Of a DNA stretch of 64,000 nt, positions 1 through 7,717 are shown piece after piece. Every line of letters begins with the position of its first letter. Positions within the stretch are counted from its first letter, which is position 1. The notes below the pieces were generated by a model. The model saw only the letters and a list, made by a program, of their open reading frames with translations, had not been told where the DNA came from and ran no database searches. The DNA lies in contig NZ_JBHSEC010000019.1 in the NCBI RefSeq assembly GCF_042651785.1, forward strand, positions 372,001 through 436,000. The letters run 5' to 3'. The translations under genes and the position numbers were made by a program. This DNA is from Chungangia koreensis (GTDB lineage Bacteria; Bacillota; Bacilli; Bacillales_A; Planococcaceae).

Positions 1-277
1 CAGAATACGAGCTTTCTGTCCGATAGGTGGTCACTTCCACCGGATGATCCGGATGCAACACCATAACTGTGCCATGTTCGATGCCGACGTCAGCTGTCTT
101 TTGAAAGATCTGTTTGACGATCTGTGGTTCTGCTTCAGTAGCAACATCGACATCACCCGGATCCCTTCCAAGCAACAAATCACGGACCGCCCCTCCCACA
201 ATGACAGCTTCATAACCGTGTCTTTCCAATTCATCTTGTATTGACTGGGCAGCCGCCCACTTCCTCTCACTAGTCAA
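1..277 (-). CDS. cca: CCA-adding tRNA nucleotidyltransferase, N-terminal part
   Basis: Adds or repairs the 3' CCA end of tRNAs. The first 92 codons are present and the rest lies beyond the window edge. Reading from a TTG at 277 gives the class II nucleotidyltransferase head: GGAVRD at about residues 28-33 and DVDVAT at 42-47, the metal-binding carboxylate motif of the family. The TTG start is chosen because AGAAGGTGG sits 10 bases upstream and the TTG overlaps the bshA stop as TTGA, which indicates translational coupling. A different frame over the same bases is open for 79 codons but resembles nothing. In B. subtilis cca likewise follows bshA. Confidence 0.9.
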   Translation of the reverse strand, partial: MTSERKWAAAQSIQDELERHGYEAVIVGGAVRDLLLGRDPGDVDVATEAEPQIVKQIFQKTADVGIEHGTVMVLHPDHPVEVTTYRTESSYS

Positions 278-1407
278 TAGTAATAAGCCACCTTCTGGTA
301 TAATGCCTCATATTGGTCGACTATCTGTTCAGAATTAAACCGTTCTCGGACCGATCTCATCGCCTCTTCACTGAATCGTCGATGCAACCCTTCATCCTCC
401 AGTATTCGTAGAGCGTAAGCCGAAGCGGTATCGGTATCACCTAATGGAGCAACATATCCATTTACTCCATGCTCAATCACTTCAGGTATCCCGCCAATTG
501 CAGTCCCTACGCAAGGTACACCACATGACATCGCTTCTAACAAAACAAGTCCAAAAGATTCCTGCTCAGATAAGAGAAGTTTTAAATGACTGATTGAATA
601 TAATTCCGGTAAATCGTCACGTTTCCCTAAAAACATGACATCCTCTTGAATTCCTGCAAGCTCGACAGCCTCAATAGCAGTGGGAAGCTCAGGTCCGTCT
701 CCGGCCAGTAAGAGCTTTGCTTTAGTTCTCTTCCTGATTTTATGGAAGGTTTCTACGATATCAGAAATTCTTTTCACTTTCCGGAAATTCGAAACATGGA
801 TTACAAGTTTTTCGTCACGGCTTAATCCGAGTTCATCATATAAGTAATCAGCCGAGCGTTTTCTGTACACGCGTTCATCGACAAAATTATAAATGGTTTC
901 TATTTCCTTTTTTGGTTCAATCAATCTCATAGTATCTATGGCAAGTGCGTTGGAAACGGACGTTGTCGCCGAGGATTTATTGATTGCGTATTTTATACTC
1001 CCATTTAAAGCGGGATCATGCCCTAATACTGTTATATCGGTCCCATGTAATGTTGTGACAATCCCGACATCTACCCCTGACATATCTTTTGCAAGCACGG
1101 CACAAACTGCATGCGGTACAGCGTAATGTACATGGAGAACATTCAATTTTTCCTTAAGGATGACTTCAGACATTCGGTTCGCCAATGCGATGTCATATGG
1201 CAAGTACTGAAATACTGCATAACTTGAAACTTCTACTGGATGATAGAAGATGTTCGGATAATGTTTATTTAACCGGAACGGCCTGCTTGACGTAATGATA
1301 TGTATCTCATGCCCTCTCTCCGCTAACAGCTTAGCCAATTCCGTAGCGACGACCCCAGAGCCGCCTAACGAAGGATAGCATGTAATTCCGATTTTCAATT
1401 TTTCCAT
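274..1407 (-). CDS. bshA: N-acetyl-alpha-D-glucosaminyl L-malate synthase BshA
   Basis: First step of bacillithiol synthesis: a GT4 glycosyltransferase that joins GlcNAc from UDP-GlcNAc to L-malate. The 377-residue protein starts with the family signature around ITCYPSLGGSG (about residues 8-18) and carries the GT4 EX7E region as EQESFGLVLLEAMSCG in the C-terminal domain. I chose the ATG at 1407 because GGGGTG lies at proper spacing; an in-frame GTG two codons earlier sits too close to the ribosome site. It follows mgsA by 12 bases, with no bshB1 between them, unlike B. subtilis. The bacillithiol disulfide reductase ypdA is also in this window. Confidence 0.95.
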   Translation of the reverse strand: MEKLKIGITCYPSLGGSGVVATELAKLLAERGHEIHIITSSRPFRLNKHYPNIFYHPVEVSSYAVFQYLPYDIALANRMSEVILKEKLNVLHVHYAVPHAVCAVLAKDMSGVDVGIVTTLHGTDITVLGHDPALNGSIKYAINKSSATTSVSNALAIDTMRLIEPKKEIETIYNFVDERVYRKRSADYLYDELGLSRDEKLVIHVSNFRKVKRISDIVETFHKIRKRTKAKLLLAGDGPELPTAIEAVELAGIQEDVMFLGKRDDLPELYSISHLKLLLSEQESFGLVLLEAMSCGVPCVGTAIGGIPEVIEHGVNGYVAPLGDTDTASAYALRILEDEGLHRRFSEEAMRSVRERFNSEQIVDQYEALYQKVAYYY

Positions 1408-1419
1408 CTTCACACCCCA

Positions 1420-1830
1420 TTAACTACGGCTTGAATTTGACTTGATCAGCCGCCAATCAATAAAACCTTCTGACAATCCCTTTAAAAGAACTTCCGCAGT
1501 ACCCATATTTGTAGCAAGCGGAATATGATACACGTCACATAACCTCATTAAAGCTGTAATATCCGGTTCATGAGGTTGTGCTGTCAAAGGATCTCGAAAG
1601 AAAATCACCATATCCATATCGTTATTTGCTATCATGGCACCAATTTGCTGGTCACCGCCAAGTGGACCAGATTGGAAGCGATGAACCTGTAATCCTGTTT
1701 CATCAATGATGCGCTGTCCAGTCGTACCAGTAGCATATAGCTGATGTTCCCCTAATATTTCTTGATAAGCGATGACAAATTGGATTAAATCATCCTTTTT
1801 GCGGTCATGGGCAATCAATGATATTTTCAA
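1420..1830 (-). CDS. mgsA: Methylglyoxal synthase
   Basis: Converts dihydroxyacetone phosphate to methylglyoxal and phosphate, a bypass that relieves sugar-phosphate stress. The length of 136 residues is typical. The catalytic aspartate is D60 in GPLGGDQQIG, and the PHEPD motif supplies H87 and D90, matching the E. coli H98/D101 pair. The phosphate-binding ATGTTG segment is at about 33-38. It lies between dapB (13 bases upstream) and bshA (12 bases downstream) and is probably part of the dapB operon. Bacillithiol protects against methylglyoxal, so the linkage to bshA makes functional sense. Confidence 0.95.
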   Translation of the reverse strand: MKISLIAHDRKKDDLIQFVIAYQEILGEHQLYATGTTGQRIIDETGLQVHRFQSGPLGGDQQIGAMIANNDMDMVIFFRDPLTAQPHEPDITALMRLCDVYHIPLATNMGTAEVLLKGLSEGFIDWRLIKSNSSRS

Positions 1831-1843
1831 AAGTTACTCTCCT

Positions 1844-2641
1844 TTAAAGTAGTTTTTCCAATCCGTAAATGAGCTTGTTCAGTTCCATCACTTTACGGAT
1901 GGCTATTTTAATACCCGACATAAACGATTTCCGATCAAATGAATCATGCTTTAGTGTAAGTAATTGGCCTTCGCCGCCGAATAGAACAGTTTGATGGGCA
2001 ACCAGACCAGGTAACCGGACACTGTGAATCGGGATGCCGTCATAGTTCGCTCCTCTTGCACCTTCCATCGTTTCATGCTCATCCGGATGACCTTGCTTAT
2101 GGCTTTCCCGTACTTCAGAAATCATCTGTGCAGTTTTAGCAGCGGTACCGGATGGAGCATCGAGCTTTCGATCGTGATGCAATTCAATAATTTCTACCTC
2201 CGGAAGATACTCTGCAGCCATTTTAGCAAATTTCATCATAAGAATAGCACCAATTGCAAAGTTAGGAACAATAAGTGCCCCTGTCTTTTGATCGCTCGCC
2301 ATGCTTTCCAGTTCCATTAGTTCTGCATGCGAAAAGCCAGTGGTTCCAATCACAGGGCGAACACCACTCTTTAAAGCAATGATTGTATGTTCATAAACAG
2401 ATTTAGGCGTTGTCAGGTCAAGAAATACATCGGGAGTTGTTTCCTCTATCAACAATTTTAGGTCTGTATAGATAGGAACTTCATAATCTGTTGGAAATAT
2501 AGTCAGCTCATTTAACTGAGTGCCGACTTCTTTATAATCTAAAGCGGCCACTAATTCCATTTCAGCCTCTTCCATGATTGTACGGACGGCCTCTTGTCCC
2601 ATCCGTCCACGAGGTCCTGCAATTGCTACTCGTATTGGCAT
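1844..2641 (-). CDS. dapB: 4-hydroxy-tetrahydrodipicolinate reductase
   Basis: NAD(P)H-dependent reductase of the diaminopimelate/lysine pathway, which also feeds peptidoglycan and spore dipicolinate. The protein has 265 residues, with the dinucleotide-binding GPRGRMG at 9-15 and the active-site stretch ELHHDRKLDAPSGTA at about 150-165 (catalytic His pair and Lys). The frame stays open eight codons further upstream, but AAAGGAAG lies correctly before the ATG at 2641, so that start is used. It begins 3 bases after the ypjD stop. The later-acting lysA is elsewhere in the window at 54-55 kb. Confidence 0.95.
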   Translation of the reverse strand: MPIRVAIAGPRGRMGQEAVRTIMEEAEMELVAALDYKEVGTQLNELTIFPTDYEVPIYTDLKLLIEETTPDVFLDLTTPKSVYEHTIIALKSGVRPVIGTTGFSHAELMELESMASDQKTGALIVPNFAIGAILMMKFAKMAAEYLPEVEIIELHHDRKLDAPSGTAAKTAQMISEVRESHKQGHPDEHETMEGARGANYDGIPIHSVRLPGLVAHQTVLFGGEGQLLTLKHDSFDRKSFMSGIKIAIRKVMELNKLIYGLEKLL

Positions 2642-2643
2642 AG

Positions 2644-2985
2644 TTAATCTTCCTTTCTTGTCCAACGATCACGATCACGTACATTGAATTTCTCGATAAC
2701 GGCAGTTAACGCACGATCTAATTCAATGCTCTGCGAGTTCGCGAAACACACTAATACAAAAAAAAGGTCCCCGAGCTCTTCTTCCAAGTTCTTTTCCGCT
2801 TCGGTTTGTTTTTTCTTTTTCGTTCCATATACATGTTGCACCTCTCGAGACAGTTCCCCTAATTCTTCTGTGAGACGTGCGAGCATTTCCATAGGTTCAA
2901 AATAACCTTCCTTAAACTGTGATATGTATTGATCTACATCTAATTGTAACTCATGTAAGGATTTCTTTTGTTCCATTTTGATCAC
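2644..2985 (-). CDS. ypjD: MazG-family nucleotide pyrophosphohydrolase YpjD
   Basis: Small MazG-type protein of 113 residues, predicted to hydrolyse (d)NTPs or related nucleotides to monophosphates as a house-cleaning enzyme. The metal-binding glutamates appear in LTEELGELSREV (about 38-49) and LEEELGDLFFVL (about 67-78), the EExxE and ExxD pattern of the fold. A GTG at 2985 with GAGGG 7 bases upstream and an ATG at 2976 with GGAG 10 bases upstream are both possible starts. The gene heads the dapB-mgsA-bshA-cca run and lies divergent to ypjC, as in B. subtilis. The physiological substrate is not known from sequence. Confidence 0.85.
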   Translation of the reverse strand: MIKMEQKKSLHELQLDVDQYISQFKEGYFEPMEMLARLTEELGELSREVQHVYGTKKKKQTEAEKNLEEELGDLFFVLVCFANSQSIELDRALTAVIEKFNVRDRDRWTRKED

Positions 2986-3022
2986 TCTCCATCCCTCTCA
3001 TCGTAATAAAAATATGCGGTTG

Positions 3023-3051
3023 TTGTCAAAATACTGAAAATGGCTGATAAT
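3023..3051 (+). promoter_or_regulatory. SigA-type promoter for ypjC
   Basis: TTGTCA at 3023-3028, a 17-base spacer and GATAAT at 3046-3051, followed by ypjC. On the other strand TTGACA (3024-3029) could serve as the -35 of the divergent ypjD-dapB operon, with a poorer -10 around TATTAC at 15-base spacing, so the two -35 hexamers share bases. Confidence 0.6.
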
Positions 3052-3089
3052 AGCTGTATCATAATCGACACAACATTGAGGTGAACTGT

Positions 3090-3959
3090 TTGCTTGAAGG
3101 AATCAAATTAAAAAATATACTATATATCTTGTTAGGCACTGCTATATATAGTTTCGGCCTTGTGCATTTTAATATGCAGTTTGAATTGGCGGAAGGCGGA
3201 TTTACTGGGGTCACTCTTATTTTATATTTTGTCTTAAAGTGGGATCCAGCGATCATGAACTTGGTGCTTAATATTCCGATGTTTATTATCGGTTGGAAAT
3301 TGCTTGGGAGAAAAGTATTTATCTATACTCTCATCGCTACAGTTTCTGTATCTGTTTTTCTTAAGCTATTCCAAGTTTACCAATTCGATTTGAATCTGGA
3401 AGATGATCTTCTCCTTGTTGCGCTTTTCTCCGGTGTCTTTTTAGGGGGAGGACTTGGTATTGTATTCAGATATGGCGGGACAACTGGTGGCGTTGACATT
3501 ATTGCTCGGCTTGTTCAAAAGTATGCAGGCTGGAGTATGGGAAAAACCATGTTCTTATTTGATGCGGTCGTATTAATATTATCCCGTATTACCTATTTGG
3601 ATAACCGGACTTTAATGTACACGGTCGTCGTGGTGTATTTATCTGCGAGAGTGATTGACTTTATACAAGAAGGTGCGTACGCAGCACGTGGTGCGATGAT
3701 CATCTCTGATTATAATGATGAAATTGCACAACGGATCACGAAAGAACTCGACCGAGGTGTAACGGTTTTAATAGGTAAAGGACACTACACGAAACAGGAC
3801 CGGGAAGTGTTATACTGTGTCGTCAGTAAAAGTGAAATTTTCAGGTTAAAGAATATTATCAATTCCGTTGACCCTTTCGCCTTTGTAACATTGATGGAAG
3901 TCAATGATGTTTTGGGTGAAGGCTTCACGCTTGATGAGTACCGCCAACCTGTTTCTTAA
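3090..3959 (+). CDS. ypjC: YitT/DUF2179 family membrane protein YpjC
   Basis: Integral membrane protein of the YitT family; the function of the family is unknown. An N-terminal block of about five hydrophobic segments (roughly residues 8-200, including the glycine-rich FRYGGTTGGVDIIARL stretch typical of the family) is followed by a cytosolic DUF2179 domain (about 205-285, with GVTVLIGKGHYTKQDREVLYCVV). I prefer the TTG at 3090 because AGGTGA lies 5 bases before it; a GTG at 3081 in the same frame lacks a separate ribosome site. Length from the TTG is 289 residues. It is one of only three + strand genes and ends at a clear terminator. Confidence 0.85.
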   Translation: MLEGIKLKNILYILLGTAIYSFGLVHFNMQFELAEGGFTGVTLILYFVLKWDPAIMNLVLNIPMFIIGWKLLGRKVFIYTLIATVSVSVFLKLFQVYQFDLNLEDDLLLVALFSGVFLGGGLGIVFRYGGTTGGVDIIARLVQKYAGWSMGKTMFLFDAVVLILSRITYLDNRTLMYTVVVVYLSARVIDFIQEGAYAARGAMIISDYNDEIAQRITKELDRGVTVLIGKGHYTKQDREVLYCVVSKSEIFRLKNIINSVDPFAFVTLMEVNDVLGEGFTLDEYRQPVS

Positions 3960-3966
3960 GATGTTA

Positions 3967-3998
3967 GCTATCCAATGCCATATTGGATAGCTTTTTTC
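3967..3998 (+). terminator. Rho-independent terminator of ypjC
   Basis: Perfect 10-bp stem GCTATCCAAT / ATTGGATAGC with a 5-base loop, then a run of six T, 7 bases after the ypjC stop. Confidence 0.9.
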
Positions 3999-4045
3999 TA
4001 TTAATAGCAACAATAAGATTACATAATAAAAATATGAGTAACTAA

Positions 4046-4080
4046 AAAGAAAGTCCCTCATCCATTTCGGATAAGGGACT
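4046..4080 (-). terminator. Rho-independent terminator of the yugP-like gene
   Basis: Read on the - strand: AGTCCCTTATCC, short loop, GGATGAGGGACT, then TTCTTTTT. It lies 13 bases beyond the protease stop and faces the ypjC terminator, so the convergent pair is insulated. Confidence 0.85.
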
Positions 4081-4092
4081 TATTTGTGTATT

Positions 4093-4773
4093 CTATTCGT
4101 CTCTTCCCATACCTGTGTAGATTAGAACAAGACGAAGCAATTCAAGAACGGCAACTGCAGCAGCAGCAACATAAGTCATTGCAGCGGCACTTAATACTTT
4201 CTTCGCATGACGTTCCTCTTCGTTTCGGATAATACCAAGGCTGACGATTTGATTCATCGCTCTGCTTGAAGCGTTAAACTCAACTGGCAATGTGACGATT
4301 TGGAATACAACACCTGCAGCAAGTAGAACAATCCCCAGTAACAACGCACCGGAAAGCTGAGCAAAAATCCCAATCATTACAAAAACCCAAGATAGATTAG
4401 ACGAGATATTAGCAACCGGGACAAGTGCATGACGGAATTTCAAGAAAGAATAGGCTTCCTGATGCTGGATGGCATGTCCTACCTCATGGGCTGCTACAGC
4501 TGTTCCAGCTACAGATGAATTATGATAGTTGTCGGAAGACAACGCAACGATTTTGGTCATTGGGTTATAGTGGTCACTAAGAAACCCTCGCGATTCCACA
4601 ACCTTTACATCATGCAGGCCATTTTGATCTAAAATTAGCCTTGCAACTTCTGCACCAGTCATACCAGAAGTAGAGCGAACTTTAGCATATTTTTTATAGG
4701 TACTTTTAACTTTAAATTGCGCATAGATCGGTAACAGCAACACGATAGCAAAGTAAACGATATATATTCCCAT
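4093..4773 (-). CDS. yugP: YugP-family zinc metallopeptidase
   Basis: Membrane-bound neutral zinc metallopeptidase of the YugP family, 226 residues. A membrane segment at 3-19 precedes a catalytic part with the zinc motif HEVGH at 96-100, then hydrophobic segments at about 120-165 and 190-220. The RGFLSDHYNP stretch (about 62-71) is typical of the family. The physiological substrate is unknown. Placement is unusual relative to B. subtilis, where this slot between ypjA and ypjC holds ypjB and yugP lies elsewhere. It has its own terminator and is probably a single-gene unit. Confidence 0.85.
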   Translation of the reverse strand: MGIYIVYFAIVLLLPIYAQFKVKSTYKKYAKVRSTSGMTGAEVARLILDQNGLHDVKVVESRGFLSDHYNPMTKIVALSSDNYHNSSVAGTAVAAHEVGHAIQHQEAYSFLKFRHALVPVANISSNLSWVFVMIGIFAQLSGALLLGIVLLAAGVVFQIVTLPVEFNASSRAMNQIVSLGIIRNEEERHAKKVLSAAAMTYVAAAAVAVLELLRLVLIYTGMGRDE

Positions 4774-4815
4774 CCAACCATCCTTTCTATATCTATATAC
4801 TCATTTTATCGGCTC

Positions 4816-5433
4816 TTAATGGGCTTGGTCAACCGATAGGTCAGCCTTTGATCGCCCGATATATTTAACACAGTAAAGCGCTAAAAGAATACAAGCGATG
4901 GAAAGCCAAAATGTAAAATAACCGATTTCACTCATAAAATCGAGTAAGACGGAATATGTCGGCATTTGCCCGAAAACATAATCGATGACATCATTATGTA
5001 ATGTCCAAATAGCTGCAATGATAACATGAATATAAGAGAAGTCATACTTCGGAATATAGAGAACCGCTTGAAGAGCCATCGCAAAATGTGAGCCGACAAG
5101 CATCCATCCTTCCCAACCAATATCTCCAGTTTCCGCTAAAGTGAGTAGATTCATGACTACCGCCCACAAACCATATTTCACCAGTGTAATCAACGCAAAT
5201 GCTTCGATTAAACGCCAATTCTTATTTAGCAGCCAACCGAATACAGCAATAGTAAAAAAAAGACTCGCGGTAGGGCTGTCTGGTACAAACAAGTAATAGA
5301 TCGGGTCTGTCACTGACAGCTGTCCCTTATACCAGTAATACCCGAAAATCGTTCCTCCTAAATTGATGAAGAACAATAGCCATAAAAAAGAGCGATTATA
5401 TAAAAGTATCGTTAGCTGCCGCCAAAAAGACAT
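4816..5433 (-). CDS. ypjA: DUF1405 membrane protein YpjA
   Basis: Polytopic membrane protein of 205 residues with about six hydrophobic segments, matching the DUF1405/YpjA family; no biochemical role is assigned to the family. Features include NRSFLWLLFFINLGGTIFG near the N-terminus and a conserved aspartate-containing FVPDSPTASLFF segment at about 50-62. The ATG at 5433 is preferred over an ATG two codons upstream because GGGG lies 8 bases before it. It sits just downstream of qcrC, separated by the qcr terminator, the same order as B. subtilis. Confidence 0.8.
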   Translation of the reverse strand: MSFWRQLTILLYNRSFLWLLFFINLGGTIFGYYWYKGQLSVTDPIYYLFVPDSPTASLFFTIAVFGWLLNKNWRLIEAFALITLVKYGLWAVVMNLLTLAETGDIGWEGWMLVGSHFAMALQAVLYIPKYDFSYIHVIIAAIWTLHNDVIDYVFGQMPTYSVLLDFMSEIGYFTFWLSIACILLALYCVKYIGRSKADLSVDQAH

Positions 5434-5458
5434 GAACATGACCCCTAACTAGTATGTA

Positions 5459-5488
5459 TAAAAAAAGAGCCAGTTTCCTGACTCTTTT
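5459..5488 (-). terminator. Rho-independent terminator of the qcr operon
   Basis: On the - strand AAAAGAGTCAG, GAAA loop, CTGGCTCTTTTTTT, starting 6 bases after the qcrC stop. It separates qcrABC from ypjA. Confidence 0.9.
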
Positions 5489-5493
5489 GTTTA

Positions 5494-6258
5494 TCATTCA
5501 GATTTTAGACTTGCAATGTACTCTGCAAGCTTTTGTAGATCCTCTTCAGATCCTTCCCAAAGTCCTGGTGGCATACCGCCTCTACCGTTGTGAGCGATTT
5601 CCATAATTTCTTCAGGTTTTAAACCAGTGTCAACAAGCGGTAAACCTGCGCCACCTTCAAAGTTTTCACCGTGACAGTTAATACATGATGAACCTGCATA
5701 GATTTGATATCCTTCAGCTTCCTTATCAATTTCAACTTCGGCCACGATTTGACCTTGTGCTTCTGCTTTTTCCCAGTCATGGTTGACTACAGATTCATAA
5801 GTCAAGTAGAACATAGCTGCAATTGCAAGTAGCATGAAACCAGTTGGCAATGGACGTTTGAACGGGCGACGCTCAGGTCCTTTGTCGATGAATGGTGCCA
5901 ATGCAAGTGCACCGAACGCTAGTCCAGGAACAATGATTGCTCCGATTACGTTATATGGACCAGACGCAAATTCATATTTCAATAGTTGATATAAAAATAG
6001 GAAATACCAGTCCGGTAGTGGAATATATGCAGTATCAGTCGGGTCGGCTTGACGTTCAAGCGGCGACGGATGGGCGACTGTAAGCAAGAGATAACCTACT
6101 AAGAATACCGCACCTACAAGCCATTCTTTCAATAGGAAGTTAGGCCAGAAAGCCTCAGTCTTTCCTGGATATTCAGAATAGTCTTTAGGAATGTTCGGTT
6201 TGCGATCTGCTCGAATACGAGAGTCGCCGACAAATTTCATCCCTTTTCCGCGATGCAT
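5494..6258 (-). CDS. qcrC: Menaquinol:cytochrome c reductase, cytochrome b/c subunit
   Basis: Subunit of the membrane bc-type complex that oxidises menaquinol. The 254-residue protein fuses a subunit-IV-like membrane domain (hydrophobic segments at about 45-62, 105-123 and 138-154, with quinol-site motif PDWYF at 82-86) to a C-terminal c-type cytochrome. The heme site is CINCH at 192-196 and the likely axial Met is in GGMP at 227-230. An AGGAGGGG ribosome site precedes the ATG. It is last in qcrA-qcrB-qcrC. Its covalent heme needs cytochrome c maturation, which the resB/resC/resA genes at 46-50 kb provide. Confidence 0.95.
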   Translation of the reverse strand: MHRGKGMKFVGDSRIRADRKPNIPKDYSEYPGKTEAFWPNFLLKEWLVGAVFLVGYLLLTVAHPSPLERQADPTDTAYIPLPDWYFLFLYQLLKYEFASGPYNVIGAIIVPGLAFGALALAPFIDKGPERRPFKRPLPTGFMLLAIAAMFYLTYESVVNHDWEKAEAQGQIVAEVEIDKEAEGYQIYAGSSCINCHGENFEGGAGLPLVDTGLKPEEIMEIAHNGRGGMPPGLWEGSEEDLQKLAEYIASLKSE

Positions 6259-6364
6259 AGTGTCCCCTCCTTTAGAAATAATCTTAGGAGCTGCCCCTCC
6301 TCGTATGATTCATGATCCGATTGGATCAAAGATCCTCGAGAAAGCGTACTCCTGACGCTGTAAA

Positions 6365-7039
6365 TCACAATGGTCCAGAAATACCTTGTCGTCGAATCAT
6401 GATAAAGTGTGCTGCAAGCAACCCAAGCAAAGCAGCTGGCAAGAAGAATACATGAATCGCGAAGAATCTTGTTAACGTTTGTGCACCAAGAATTGTATCA
6501 TCTCCGGCAAGAAGAATCTTAATCGATTCACCGATAAATGGTACTGATGCGGCAATTTCAATACCTACTTTCGTTGCGAACAATGCTTTCATGTCCCAAG
6601 GAAGCAAGTATCCAGTAAATGCTAATCCAAGCATAACGCCGAAGATTCCAACTCCGACAAGCCAGTTAAGCTCACGCGGCTTTTTATAAGAACCGGTAAA
6701 GAATACACGTAGTGTATGAAGGAACATCATAACAACTACCAAGGATGCACCCCAATGGTGCATACCACGCACAATTTCACCGAATGCTACTTCGTTTTGA
6801 AGGTAGAATACGGATTTCCAAGCATTTTCAATATCCGGCACGTAGTACATAGTTAAGAACATACCGGAAAGAATTTGAATGACAGTAATAAAGAATGTCA
6901 AACCGCCAAAGCAATAGACAAATGCAGAGAAATGATGTGCAGGGTTTACGTGCTCCGGTACTTCGTGGTCTGCAATATCACGCCAAATAGGAGTAATATC
7001 AAGACGCTCATCAACCCAATCGTAGATTTTGTTCAGCAC
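6365..7039 (-). CDS. qcrB: Menaquinol:cytochrome c reductase, cytochrome b6 subunit
   Basis: Four-helix cytochrome b6 of the bc complex, 224 residues. Heme-ligand histidines can be placed in GMHHWG (about 92-96), FLHTLR (H108), FAIHVFF (H196) and AAHFIM (H211). C43 in FVYCFGG corresponds to the cysteine that binds an extra heme covalently in b6-type proteins. The start is a GTG with AAGGGGG 10 bases upstream. It lies between qcrA (20 bases) and qcrC (106 bases). That longer gap before qcrC shows no clear terminator. Confidence 0.95.
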   Translation of the reverse strand: MLNKIYDWVDERLDITPIWRDIADHEVPEHVNPAHHFSAFVYCFGGLTFFITVIQILSGMFLTMYYVPDIENAWKSVFYLQNEVAFGEIVRGMHHWGASLVVVMMFLHTLRVFFTGSYKKPRELNWLVGVGIFGVMLGLAFTGYLLPWDMKALFATKVGIEIAASVPFIGESIKILLAGDDTILGAQTLTRFFAIHVFFLPAALLGLLAAHFIMIRRQGISGPL

Positions 7040-7059
7040 TGATGTAGTACCCCCTTACA

Positions 7060-7563
7060 TTAAACTAAAGTATTTGGCCGTGTTTGACCGATATACAACA
7101 GACCGTCTTGCTCTTTTACTTGATATTCATCCAGCGGACCAAGAGGCGGTGTTCCTTTTACGTTTTGGCCATTCTTCTCATAGCGCCCACCATGGCAAGG
7201 ACAGTAGAATTCATGTGGGTGTTCTTCAGAACCGGCCCAGTTTACTGTACAACCTAAATGCTTACATACAGGAGATAGTGCAACGATCTGATCACCATCT
7301 CTATACACCCAAGCAGAATTTGTTACGTCAGAAGTATACCATGCATCCACTTGTTCAAAAGTGAAGTCAACACGTGTTGGTTCTTCTGTGATATCCGCAA
7401 CTTTAAGGTCAGTAGGAATGTAATCCCCACCCTCATGTTTCTGCAAAACAGGGTCAACTGCAAAACGAAGCATCGGCATCAACATGCCCGCAGCCATGAA
7501 ACCGCCTACACCTGTTAACGTATAGTTAAGGAATTGACGTCTTGATACTCGATTGTTACTCAT
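7060..7563 (-). CDS. qcrA: Menaquinol:cytochrome c reductase, Rieske iron-sulfur subunit
   Basis: Rieske [2Fe-2S] protein of 167 residues passing electrons from menaquinol to cytochrome c. Cluster ligands are C100/H102 and C121/H124, within CKHLGC and CPCHGG; C105 and C123 form the usual stabilising disulfide. The N-terminus carries SRRQFL (7-12) and then a hydrophobic stretch, a twin-arginine-type signal anchor, so Tat export of the folded protein is likely. First gene of the qcr operon, with a strong promoter 75 bases upstream. Confidence 0.95.
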   Translation of the reverse strand: MSNNRVSRRQFLNYTLTGVGGFMAAGMLMPMLRFAVDPVLQKHEGGDYIPTDLKVADITEEPTRVDFTFEQVDAWYTSDVTNSAWVYRDGDQIVALSPVCKHLGCTVNWAGSEEHPHEFYCPCHGGRYEKNGQNVKGTPPLGPLDEYQVKEQDGLLYIGQTRPNTLV

Positions 7564-7637
7564 CCTTTTCCCCCCTCTAACTAAAAGGTCAGTCCATCGG
7601 ACATAATTTTACAAATTGTAATACTAGGACATCTTTT

Positions 7638-7666
7638 ATAATAGCTTAACCATAAGTGATGGTCAA
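7638..7666 (-). promoter_or_regulatory. SigA-type promoter of the qcr operon
   Basis: On the - strand TTGACC (7661-7666), exactly 17 bases, TATTAT (7638-7643), then a 75-base leader to the qcrA ATG. This close match to consensus suggests the operon can be transcribed separately from ypiF. Confidence 0.7.
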
Positions 7667-7717
7667 CAAAGGTCCTCATACATTAAAACGCAGAAAAGCG
7701 CACAGTTCATTAAACTG

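Noticed and set aside
31..270. 79-codon open frame over the start of cca
   Set aside because: It is the wrong frame; the cca frame gives the nucleotidyltransferase motifs.
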